The notes below the pieces were generated by a model. That model saw only the letters and a program-made list of their open reading frames with translations, was not told the origin of the DNA and ran no database searches. From contig JAGVVL010000002.1 in assembly GCA_018287875.1 (NCBI GenBank), forward strand, positions 7,998,001 to 8,062,000: 64,000 nucleotides of DNA, given 5' to 3'. The position numbers and the translations under genes are program-made. The stretch is from Nigrospora sphaerica. Taxonomy: Eukaryota > Ascomycota > Sordariomycetes > Amphisphaeriales > Apiosporaceae. This document shows positions 23,092 to 33,263 of this stretch, piece after piece (the first letter of the stretch is position 1; each line of letters starts with the position of its first letter).

Positions 23092-25189
23092 TTAGTAGAC
23101 GTAGCGAAAGTTGACGTTTTCCTGAAGACTGCATTAGCGAGGAAGAGGGCGGAAAAGAAGAACAAGGGGGAAAGGAGGGGAGGGAGACGCACGCGGTCGG
23201 TGACGTCCTCAAAGGCGTGGACGCCGTCGACGTCGGCCTCGGCCTCGCCGCGGGCGATGCGGCCCTCCTTCTGGCGGTTCTGCCAGACGTAGTAGGTACG
23301 CAGGGCGACGAGGACGAGGACGAGGAGGATGAAGCAGGCGAGGACGACGGCGAAGGCGAGGAAGTAGCGGGGGGCGTCACGCTTGCGGAAGAGCTGGGGG
23401 CCGATGGCGTTGCCGGCGGCCCAGGAGACGAAGGTAAGGGCGATGACGACCGACTTCTTGGTCTGGCCGGCCACGTTGCGGCTGACGAGCGAGAGGGCGA
23501 GGCCGACGGCGGCCCAGAACGAGTACATGACGTACCAGGCGATCAGCAGGCCGGTGCGGCGGCCCGGCTCGAAGGGCACGGCGCAGAGCACGGCGGCGCC
23601 GGCAATGGTCGGCAGCACCGCCGCCGCCGCCGGCCAGATGGTCTGCCCGAGCCGCCGCTCCAGCCCGACGGCCGAGAGCATGGCGACGACCTGGATCACG
23701 CCCGTCACCATCTGCAGCAGCTGCACCTGCCACGTCGAGTAGCCGAAGGACTGGATCACGATGGCCGCGTACGCGCCCACGCCGCCCGACGGCAGCGTCG
23801 TCGTCAGCTGGATCAGGATGAAGGCCCAGACTGTGGTTCGCGGGGACGCCCGCGCGTCTTTGCGTCAGCCGGGGACGGGTCGCGGTCTCACGGGAGCGGA
23901 TGGGGGGCGGGAGAGGGGAGAAAACGTGGAGGGAAGAAGGGGGGGAGGGAGGAAAATCTCACCCTGGGGATCCAAAAAGGCCTCCTTGACCTGCTCGGGG
24001 CGGAAGACGCGGTTCTGCACGCCGGTGCGGTTCTCGCGCAGGCGCTCGACGATGAGCTTCTTGTCCTCCTCACTCCAGCACTTGGCCTTCATGGGCGAGT
24101 CAGGCATCCAGAACCAGACGAAGATGCCCCAGCAGAAGGCGATGATGCCGTGGAACATGAAGAGGGCCTGCCACTGGTGGATCGGGCTGTCGGGCGGCAT
24201 CAGCGTGAAGAGGAAGGCCACGAGGCCGCCGATGATTTGCTGGAGGCCGTTCATCATGTACCTGGACCGCCCGGGTTAGTCGGGGAGCGGTTTCGAGGGA
24301 AAAGAAGAGAGGAGGGGCGGCAAAGAAGATGGTTTCGTACCAGAGAACCACGGTCGCGCCCTGCTCCTCCCGCTTGTACCACATGGAGGACAGCAGCGTG
24401 AAGGTGGGCTGGCAGACGGCCTCGAAAGCACCCAGAAAGGCCCGCACGGTGACGAGCCCCGTGAAGTTGGAGCAGGCGGCCGTGAGCGCCACCGTGACGC
24501 CCCATAGCGTGATGTTGAGGGACAACCATTTGGCAATGGGGACGCGCTGAAGAATCCAGTTTTCCTGGGCACGCACAATCAGCATCACTGGGCCCGAGGG
24601 AAAAAGGTTCCTCGCATCCGACTTACCGGATACTCAACGAGGAGGATCACGAGGTAGATGACGGTGGTAAGCCAGGAGAACTAAAGTGGGGGTTTTGGTC
24701 TCGGTCAGCAGGAATCTCTCTTTCTCTCTCTCCTTCCCTCTCCCTCTCCCGACCACCTTCTTGCATTACACACGGCCTCCGTCCCCTCCTCATTCTCTGC
24801 CGTCTACCCGTTCCCGGCAACCAAAAAAAACGTACCTCCTGGCCCTGCAGACCGGTATCCTTGCGCAGGCCCATGATGGAGGCAAAGCCGAGGGCGCCCT
24901 TGTCGACGGCCTGCAGGAAGTAGGTGACGATCATGACGACGAGGACGCGACGGTCGACCATCTTCTTGAGCCGCGCGTTGGTCTTGTCGTCGATGTGCAC
25001 GCGCGGGCCCGACGTGTACTCGGCCACCTCGCTATCGACGAGGTCCGCGTTGGCGCCGCGCGCCCGCCGCTTTTGCGCCGCCACGTCGTCGTCGTGCGAC
25101 AGCACCGTCTCGACCGCCTCGACCGCCACCGGCCCCTCGACGCCGCCCCCGCTCTTGCGGGCCTCGTCGCTCGGCATCGTGTCCGTCAT
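23092..25189 (-). CDS. MFS anion symporter, Dal5 (allantoate permease) type
   Basis: Six exons read leftwards: 25189-24836, 24680-24627, 24564-24341, 24261-23963, 23830-23193 and 23121-23092, about 532 residues. The ATG at 25189-25187 begins MTDTMPSDEARKSG. Diagnostic blocks of the Dal5/ACS branch are present: DKGALGFASIMGLRKDTGL, LVEYPENWILQRVPIAKW across the exon 2/3 junction, GQTKKSVVIALTFVSWAAG, and the typical short last exon ENVNFRYVY following DR. Twelve membrane spans are expected. The family exchanges organic anions with protons; characterised members carry allantoate, ureidosuccinate, nicotinate, pantothenate, short peptides or, in bacteria, hexuronates. The substrate cannot be read from sequence. 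It is transcribed divergently from the GH115 gene across 942 bases. A TATA-centred palindrome lies about 190 bases upstream of its ATG. Confidence 0.9.
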
Positions 25190-26131
25190 GGCAAAAGCCC
25201 CGGGGGGAAGCGGTGCCGTGGCAGAACAGAAACACAGAAAGCACCCCTCGGCTGGCTGGGCAGAGGACAGAGTGGCGCGCTGGGGGTTCGGAGGGCAATG
25301 GATGGCTGAATTTCTTCGCGGAAAGCAATAGTCGCGAAAGCGGACCACGGAAAGGCGGGGGAGGGAGGCTGGGAAGGCGGCACGTCTTTATAAGACGTGG
25401 GCATCTATCTCACTTCTGCCAGGCCATCTCCCCCAGGTATGTTGTGCGGAGCGTTTCGCCGCCTCCACTTCAAGATCCCAGCCCGCAAACCCCAGATTCC
25501 CCGGACAAGCCCGGAGGGGAAGCCGGTAGCCGTCAAGCTCGCCCATGGGGATTCCGGGGCTTTGGACGGATTGGGGTAGGGGGAGTTGGGGAAGCCCCCC
25601 TCGGGTTGGGGTAGTGATTGGAGCGTGGCTGCCAACCAGTGGATACGGCTTCGCCTCCGCTCGGTATCCTCGCCCCAAAGTCACCGCGACGGCCAGCGGA
25701 TGGCGGGGAGGAAAGAGAAGGAGGCCGGTAGAAAAGAACGAGAGGGAATGCGGGGGGGTTGTTCGCCGGCTGTCTGCGAGTCAAGCCACTGAATAGCTCG
25801 CTGGCTGGTGTCCAGCCCCTGTGAGAACATTATTGACCGACCCCAAGAGCCACCGTACTCGAGGGGACCCGGACCCATGTGCCGACGATGGACCCGTTGG
25901 GGGGGGGGGGGGATCTCGTACTGGAGTGGCAGAGCCTCGAGAGCTGCCAAGAAACAACAAATAGGCAGTACCCACCCCACTGCTACGTCTCATACATAGA
26001 TGGCGGGGGATGGGTGATAGGCGACGGTTCGCGACCTGCCCTCAAGGTGATTGGAATCTCGCTTTTCGGCCATCCATCTTGGGTTGATCACTCGTGTTCA
26101 AGTGATTGGCCAGGCTACCGCCCATCTTACT
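25190..26131. promoter_or_regulatory. Shared divergent promoter between the Dal5-type symporter and GH115
   Basis: This 942-base region separates the ATG of the minus-strand symporter from the ATG of the plus-strand alpha-glucuronidase. It contains the palindrome at 25381-25399, several matches to the CreA carbon-repressor consensus SYGGRG (for example near 25357, 25447, 25511, 25555, 25703 and 26004) and a 14-base G run at 25899-25912. In DNA this GC-rich, SYGGRG matches occur often by chance. I found no exact XlnR/Xlr1 site (GGCTAA or TTAGCC). Confidence 0.5.
25381..25399. promoter_or_regulatory. Perfect 8-bp-arm palindrome with TATA centre and ACGT cores
   Basis: CACGTCTT and AAGACGTG flank TAT, so the dyad reads as a TATA-like TTTATAAG core enclosed by ACGT half-sites of the kind bound by bZIP factors. 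It lies about 190 bases upstream of the symporter ATG, a reasonable distance for its core promoter. Symmetry and position are seen directly; the regulatory function is inferred. Confidence 0.5.
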
Positions 26132-29100
26132 ATGCAAACAACCATGTCCGAGTCACAGCTGGTGACCTTTTCGCCGGGGTCCTCCGACTCCGGCGGCCCG
26201 GACGCGGCGGCCAAGCCCCGACTGAGCAGCGCCGCCATCCTCGTAGACGGCAACGACCACCGGGGCGTCCGCATAGCATGCGACGCCCTGGCCGAGGATT
26301 TCGGCCGCGTCACCAAGGGGCCGCCCAGCGTCGTGCACGCCGTCGTTGATCAAGACGACGACGCTACCACCGACGGAGAGACCGTTATCATCGTGGGCTC
26401 GCTGGCCTCGTCGGGGCTGATCCGCACGCTGATCGATCGTGGACAGCTGCGCGTCGACGGCATCCGCGGCAAGTGGGAGTCGTTCTGCACCGCCCTCGTC
26501 GAGCGGCCCGCGTGCGCCCCCCGGTTCCGCACCGCCTTGGTCATCGCCGGCAGCGACAAACGAGGCACCATCTTTGGCGTCTACACGCTGTCCGAGCAAA
26601 TAGGCGTATCACCGTACGTTCTACCCCACCTGTCCCTTTCATGTGTGTTATTGTTGTTATTGCTGATGATGATGCTGACGGCGGCCGAGCGCAGCTGGTA
26701 TTGGTGGGCCGATGTGCCCCCGAAACACCACCCGGATATCTTTGCCTTGCCCGGGCCGACGGTGAGCAAGGAGCCGAGCGTCAAGTACCGGGGCATCTTC
26801 ATCAACGACGAAGCGCCGGCGCTCACGGGTTTCGTGCTCGAGAAGTTTGGGTGCTACGGGCGCGCCTTCTACACGCGCGTCTTCGAACTCCTGCTGCGTC
26901 TCAAGGTGAGCGAGCCCTGTTGTTCTCGATCACCCGCTTCCTCACACCAAAAAACGGCGTCCTTTTCCGCATGCCCACGGCCATCCATCACTAATCCGGC
27001 TCCCCTCTTCTCCCTCGCGCCCACCAGGCCAACTTCTTATGGCCGGCCATGTGGCCGGGGTACCCGAACCCGGGCAGCTCGTTCTTCGTCGACGACGGGG
27101 GCACGAACGCGGCGCTGGCCGACGCGTACGGCATAGTCGTGTCGACGTCGCACCACGAGCCCATGCAGCGCGCGACCAACGAGTGGTTCGCCGACCACGC
27201 CGACGGCAGCTGGTCGTGGCCCGACAACCGGGCGGCCATCACGCGCTTCTTCGCCGAGGGCGTCGAGCGCGCGCGCGCCGCCGAGTCCTACTTCACCATG
27301 GGCATGCGCGGCGAGTACGACAAGTCGATGCAGACCGACGACCCGGCCGCCGTCGTCGCCGACGTGCTCGCGGCCCAGCGCGCCCTCATCAAGCAGGCCC
27401 ACGGGCGCGACGACGCCGTGCCGCGTAAGCCCCGACCGAACCGCCCCGCGTGCGCCTGGGAGACACGTTTGGACCGCGGCGCAATATGCTGAACTGACGA
27501 TGCGGGTAGAACTGTTGGCCTTGTACAAGGAGGTCCAGGAGTATTGGGACGCCGGCCGCCTCGATGTGCCTGACGACGTGACCTTGCTCTTCGCCGACGA
27601 CAACTTCGGCACCTGTAGACGACTTCCGTCCGGGGACGAGGCCAAGAGGAGCGGAGGAGCCGGGGTATGTGAATAGGAGCCCTCACGTCCTGCGGTCGTT
27701 GCGGCGCTGACCCCGCCCAGATATACTACCACTTCGAATACGTCGGTGCACCCAGGAGCTACAAATGGATCAACGCGAATTCGCTCGGCAAGACGTGGCA
27801 CCAGCTACAGGAGGCTTACCGTCGGAATGCTCGCCAGATCTGGGTTTTCAACGTGGGGGACATCAAACCCATGGAGGTCCCGCTGTCGTTCGCCATGAAC
27901 CTGGCGTGGAATATCGACTCGATCGAGGCAGGCGGCATAGCGGGCTTCCTGGACAGGCTGTCGGTGGACATGTTTGGGTACGTAGGAACGTCGACGATAG
28001 GCGAAGCGTGGCGCGAGCACGACCGACTCGTGTCACTGCGGCGACATGAGCATCTTGAGGCTGGAGACTTTTCCCTGCTGCACTACAACGAGGCCGATTC
28101 CATCCTGGGGCGCTGGGAGTCGCTCCTGCGCCGCGTCGAGAACATGTCCGAGGCGCTGGAGGAAGAGTACCAGGCGGCTTTTTTTCAGCTGGTCCTCCAC
28201 CCCGTCAAGGCCAGCGCCATCTACACGTCGCTGCGCGTGCACCAGGCGCGCAACCAGCTCTGGGCGGAGCAGCGGCGCAACTCGGCCAACACGGCGGCGC
28301 GCAAGGTGCTCGACCTTTTCGACGCTGATTACGCGCTCAGCGAGGAGTTCCACGCGCTCGAGGACGGCAAGTGGGCGCACATGATGCGGCAGACGCACTA
28401 CGGGTACGGAGCGACGTGGCACGCGCCGAGCCGCGACATGATCGGCGGGCTGTGCTTCGTGCAGGCCCGGCAGGACAGCAACCCGCTGCTCGGGCAGCTG
28501 GGCGTGGCCGTCGAGGGCCACGCGGGCGTGCGGCCGGGCCGCTGCAACGAGGAGAGCGACAGGACGCGGCCGAGCCGGCGCGACCTGGTGCCGGGCCTCA
28601 CCCTGCCGGCCCTGACCCCCGCCCACGGGCCCGCGCGCCGCTGGTTCGACGTCTACACCCGCGGCACGCCGGCCCTGGCCTGGACCGCCGCCGTCGCCGC
28701 GCCTCCGCACGCCCCCTGGGTCCGCCTGTCGCGCCGCGCCGGCCGCTTGGCCCCCGGCGGCGCCGACGCCCGCGTCCACGTCTCGGTCGACTGGGACCGC
28801 GTGCCCGCCGGCTTCGACGGCGAGGTGCTCATCGACGTCCGCTCGACCGGCGGCGCCTACGGCCCGTACGGCGACGACTTTGAGCAGGTCCACCTGCCCG
28901 TGGCGAACTGGCGCGTGAGCCCCGGTTTCGACGGCTGGGTCGAGACCAACGGGTACATCTCCATCCCGGCGGCCGAATACCGCACCTACGGCGCCTCGGC
29001 CGCTTTTTACCGGGTTCTCGCCGACACCGGACGGGTGGACGCAGGGTCGCTGGCAGTGCGGCCGCGGGCGTCGGACCGGACGAGCGACGACGACGACGAC

Positions 29101-29517
29101 GACGCGCCGTTTGCCTCGTACGACGTCTATGTGCGCAACGACACGCCGACGGCCCAGCTGCGCCTGGAATTCGCCATGACGCTGGACGTGGACCCCGCCG
29201 ACCCGATGCGGTACGACGTGCAGGTGGACGGGCAGCCGCCGCGCCGCCACCGCCTCGTACCCGAGCCTGACGCATCGGCCCGCCCGGGGGAGCTACCGCG
29301 GGGCTGGACCACGGCCGTGCAGGACGGCGTCTGGAAACGCCAGCACGATCTCGGCGCCCTGACGCAGGGGGCGCACCGTATCGGTATTCGTTGGCGCCAT
29401 ACCAACATGCTGCTGGAGAAGCTCGTCGTCGGCCTGGGCGGCGTGGTGGAGGGCAGTTACCTCGGCCCGCCGGCCAGTGGTCGGGTAACTACGCCCGCAT
29501 GCTCTGCCGGGGCATGA
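26132..29517 (+). CDS. Glycoside hydrolase family 115 (xylan alpha-1,2-glucuronidase)
   Basis: Five exons: 26132-26613, 26695-26905, 27028-27424, 27510-27664 and 27721-29517, about 1013 residues, normal for GH115. Recognisable blocks, in order: GKWESFC and ALVIAGSDKRGTIFGVYTLS (N-terminal domain); WYWWADVPPKH and KYRGIFINDEAPAL; ANFLWPAMWPGYP; STSHHEPMQRATNEW; VTLLFADDNFGTCRRLP; IYYHFEYVGAPRSYKWIN; and VFNVGDIKPMEVPLSFAMNLAW. These form the catalytic barrel, followed by the helical and C-terminal beta domains. GH115 enzymes remove (4-O-methyl)-glucuronic acid from xylan or xylo-oligosaccharides. The N-terminus (MQTTMSESQLVTF...) has no signal peptide and I found no upstream signal-encoding exon, so the enzyme may be intracellular. 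A second in-frame ATG is at 26144. The gene shares its promoter region with the Dal5-type symporter and is followed after 536 bases by an esterase gene. Confidence 0.92.
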
Positions 29518-30053
29518 GTTGGCTGGTTTGGGACATTTCCTGTGTGTGTAACAAGATATGATATGCAGTAAGCATTTGTCGTGGGATGAATAGGTACTTT
29601 GCCACCCTAGAAGGCGATGGTGAATATGCATGTTGGTTGTGGTGAAGCGGGCAATCACCAAATAGGCAAGTTGTACGGACCACGGTAGCCTGCTTCGCTA
29701 CGTGGTTGCCTCTTGTGATGCGGGGCAGTCCCGTTCACTGCACACGACACGATAGGCGATTGTGTTATTCCTCTGCGGCAAACAAGTGCCATATCTGCCA
29801 GCTCTGAGGATTCGGCTGTTAAATCCCAGTTCCCTCGCCTGGTCACTGATCCCTCCTGCTGCCATAGAGTCTGCAACTGCGTGCTGCCCCTCCTGAATTT
29901 GCTCGTCGTAATCACCACCAAGTCGATATCCACACGACGTGTGCCCCTCTGTTCAGCACTGGCGCTACCCCGCCGGCACTACTACCACCGGAACCCAACC
30001 CTCCACTCCGTCTTCCGTTTCCTCCGCCATCGGAACCAAGCCCCGCCTCCGCC
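29518..30053. other. Intergenic region between GH115 and the esterase
   Basis: This 536-base stretch contains the 3' end of GH115 and the upstream region of the esterase, both on the + strand. It is less GC-rich than the flanking exons. No gene is seen. Confidence 0.5.
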
Positions 30054-30850
30054 ATGGACGCATTGGTGGAGGACAAGCTCGACTTCTTCCCCGCGGACCG
30101 GCCGACGGGGACGGGCGTCATCGTGCTGCCGGGCGGGGGCTACTCGAGCCTGTCGACGGGCCACGAGGGCGTCGAGCCGGCGCGCTGGCTCAACGGCCTG
30201 GGCGTCGACGCCTGGGTCCTGCGGTACACGGTGGTGGGCCCCGCCACGCCGGCCCCCGTGCACCCGCGCCCGCTGGACGAGGCGGCGGCCGCCGTGCGCG
30301 CCGTGCGCCGCGCCGGCCGCGTCCGCACCCTCGGGCTCTGGGGCTTCTCGGCCGGCGGGCACCTGGCGGCCATGACGGCGACGGCGGCGGCGGCGGAGGA
30401 GGTCGAGGGGGCGGGCGGCGGCGGCTCCTCGCCGGCGCCGTGGGTCGACTTCGCCATCCTCGCCTACCCCGTCGTCTCGATGGAGGCGGGCGCGGCGGCG
30501 ACGCACGCGGGCTCGGCGGCGGCGCTGCTGGGGCCGGGGCCGACGCGGCGGCGCGGCGCGCCCTCACGCCCTCGGCGCGCGTCACGGCCGCGACGCCGCC
30601 CGTCTTCCTCTTCCACACGGCCGACGACGCCTCGGTGCCCGTGCAGAACGCCCTGCAGTTCGCCGCCGCCCTCGCCGCCGCCCGCCGCCCCTTCGAGCTC
30701 CTCGTCCGGGCCACGGGCCCCCACGGCCTCGGCCTGCCCCTCGCCGCCGACGCCCCCGTCCGCTGGGACGCCGAGCTCGCCCGCTGGCTGCGCGGCTTCA
30801 TCCGGGGGGCGGAGGAGGAGGAGGGCGGCGGTCCCGCGGGCGAGGTTTAG
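30054..30850 (+). CDS. Alpha/beta-hydrolase esterase (BD-FAE / acetylxylan-esterase type), frameshifted
   Basis: The gene reads in one frame from the ATG at 30054 to about 30541, and in another from about 30542 to the TAG at 30850, about 265 residues in total. The first part has the oxyanion region VLPGGGYSSLSTGHEG and the nucleophile elbow LWGFSAGGHLA (Ser99). The second part has LTPSARVTAATPPVFLFHT, the acid site HTADDASVPV and the His site ATGPHGLGL. Together they make a complete Ser-Asp-His esterase of the bacterial-like family that includes acetylxylan and feruloyl esterases. The junction lies in an almost pure G/C tract (30521-30560) with no credible intron signals; one missing base would explain it. 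It is either a recent pseudogene or a sequence error. No signal peptide is seen. It lies next to GH115 on the same strand, which fits removal of acetyl or other esters from the same xylan fragments (inference). Confidence 0.72.
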
Positions 30851-32091
30851 ATGGAGAGGAGGAAGAGGGGGCAGGCTAAAGAGGCGTGCGCTGGGGTCGG
30901 TTTCCTGTGCGGTCAAGTTGCCCTAGCATGTGGAGGCAGCGATTCAATGCGTTTTTTTCCCTCCTTGGTTCCGCCCGGGACGGGCAGGCTCAAATGGCTT
31001 CGATGGCACTGACTGGCATGGGGTTTAGGAATGTCTGGGCTTCAGGGACCGCGGGAATATTGGTAGAATATTGCCAACTTCGTCCCCTCACGATGTCACG
31101 TAGTTGCCAGAGCATAGCGTGAGGACTTGAGCGTCCCGAAATTATATTTTTCATTGCCGTTGAGAGAGTGCAAGAGCAACAGTGGGAAAATAATTCAATT
31201 TGCATGCTTTGGAGATTGCTTCGTGCCAGCGTCAGCTTTCCCAAACCTGTTTAGGAGCTGCTCCAGGGATTCTGATATTCATTCCCCCAAACTTCTGCGG
31301 GTTGTACCCGTAGCCCACATCCGAAAGGTTCGCCTGTTCGACTTGGCCGTACATGTGCCCAGCTTACATTCAGCGATATTCCGGTCCCCGACCCCAACGT
31401 GTTTCAGAGCCATAGCCACCGAGATGCGTCGGGATTGGTTGCATGCTCTACCGGTCCACCCCCCGAGCCCGGCGGAAAAGGGCGGGGCAGATGACCCGAG
31501 CTTTTGTCGCCGCGGATTGGCTCCGGTCCTTCTTTCGCGGGCAGACATCCGAGCAGCGCCGGTGAATCGGCCCCACGGGACCACGCGCGACCCACCCTCC
31601 CCCCGAACGCCGGCCGCTACTTCGGGCCGGCCTACTGGGCGCTCACAACCGCCGCGTTCACTGGGTACTTGATATTTCAATGCGATTGTTATGCTCTTGA
31701 TTAGTATGAGAGCTGGCCGCTTTCGGGTATCATTTTCACAAACCACCACCGGGCCCCAAGAGCGACCACTACACGGCGTACACTGCCCCCGGCGAACAGA
31801 ACGGGACCCGTCGATAAATCCCCTGCTCCGCTCCATGCCACGTCGCTTGGTCCCCGGGCGTCCCGGTGCCCGGCCCCGCAAGTCCGGAGCTGTGAGTGTA
31901 TGCGTGTGTGCGTGTGTATTTGTGTGCCCCTTTTGGCCTCCCCGTGAAGGGGGGCCCAGGTGAGAAGAAGAATCAAGGGTAAGATAAAAAAAAGACATCC
32001 GAACGCCCGTGACGCCACAACCCAAACCCCCCATCCTCTTTTCCCTTTCCCGTCGCGCACCCCGGCCGCCGGCCCCGGGGGGAGGGGGTGC
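30851..32091. other. Convergent intergenic region
   Basis: This 1241-base stretch lies between the 3' ends of the esterase (+) and the Cys-rich membrane protein (-). An open minus-strand frame at 31279-32034 lacks family features and is not called. Confidence 0.45.
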
Positions 32092-33263
32092 CTAGTTCAT
32101 GTAGCTGTCGGGGCGGGGCGAGGTGCCGCGGGCGTTGGTGAGGCCGGCGTCGGGCGGGGGCGAGGCCATCTCGCTGCGGGCGGTGGTGGCGGCGTCGAGC
32201 TCCGAGTAGCGGTGGACGTTGGCGGAGAAGGTGTCGCTCTGGGGCGAGTGCATGGGGGGCGGCGACGAGGCGCCGCCGGACGGCTTGTGGTAGAGGTGGC
32301 CGTGCTCGGGCAGCGGCGAGTGGTGCTGCTGCGTCGAGCCCGTGTAGTGCGGGTGCTGGAACTGCGCCGCGTGCCCGACCGACGGCGTGTGCCCGCCCAT
32401 GGCGCCGCCGCCGTCGTGCCGCTGCATCATCATGGCGTCCGCACCGCCGTCGGGCCGCGCCGCCAGCTTCCGCTTCAGCGTCTTGTTCTGCCGCGCCACC
32501 CAGATGGTCGACGCCGCCGCCGCCAGCAGCGTCACCCCCAGCGCCGCCGCCAGCCCGATGGTGGCGCTCCGCCACGTCGACAGCGCCGCCGCCGCGTCCT
32601 CGCCGTCCTCCGACGTGTTGTGGCACACGCTGTCCTGGAACGGCGGGATCGATACGGCGGCCGCCGTACCGCAGCACTTGGTGGTGCCGCCGCAGCAGTA
32701 CTTGCCGGTGCCGTCGTTGCACGACGTCATTTGCGAAGTCCCGGTGCTGTTGCCGCCCGCCTGCCCAACAGGTTAGTATAGGTAGGTTAGGTGCGTAAGT
32801 GGCAATCGGGCCGGGATGAAGCCATTCGGGTGCCCGTTCACTGCCGTCTCCCTCGGTCCTCCCCCCCTCTCTCCTTTCATTCTCGCTACCACAATCCTTC
32901 TTCCCGTACCCCTCTGAATTGGAGATGGCCCGTGGGTTTGGAACTTACATTATCATCGGAGCAAATATTCAGGCAGGCTTTGCTCTTCCAGGTCTTGTCG
33001 GTGCAGTACGCGCGGGTGAGGCCTCTCGAGCTGGATGAGCACAGGCCCGACGAGGAGCAGATATCGCGGCCCGCCGGGTCGCCGTCGAGGGCGCAGCACA
33101 TGGAGAAGACGCCGGCCTGCTGAATGCCGAGCTTGTTGCAGGGCACGTACGTCTCGTTATCCGCCTGGGTCACGCCGTCGGGAGCCCAGCAGGACACCTC
33201 CTGCGCCGTGGCGCACGCCGCCAGCCCGAGCACCAAAAACCGGGCGGCGGTAGGGAGCTGCAT
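32092..33263 (-). CDS. Cys-rich single-pass membrane protein with signal peptide
   Basis: Two exons: 33263-32949 and 32760-32092, joined in phase 0 with a CTAAC branch point near the acceptor; about 327 residues. The signal peptide is about residues 1-20 (MQLPTAARFLVLGLAACATA). The ectodomain (21-170) carries about 16 Cys, including the block YCCGGTTKCCG (126-136), and several N-glycosylation sequons. One hydrophobic span lies at about 172-194, followed by a basic stop-transfer RQNKTLKRK. The cytosolic tail of about 130 residues is rich in His, Gln, Ser and Pro and is probably disordered. The architecture is a type I membrane protein like many uncharacterised ascomycete proteins with a conserved Cys-rich head, and it looks like a cell-wall sensor in layout. 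I do not recognise a named family and assign no function. Confidence 0.8.

Noticed and set aside
23217..24401. 394-codon + frame opposite the Dal5-type symporter
   Set aside because: It is an antisense shadow; its composition (Asp/Glu/Arg/Gly-rich) reflects the codon bias of the real gene and it crosses that gene's introns.
25190..26131. XlnR/Xlr1-type sites in the symporter-GH115 promoter
   Set aside because: I looked for GGCTAA and TTAGCC and found no exact match; GGCTAC near 26112 does not fit the consensus.
28033..29250. 405-codon minus-strand frame inside GH115 exon 5
   Set aside because: It is an antisense shadow of a high-GC exon with strong GH115 motifs on the + strand.
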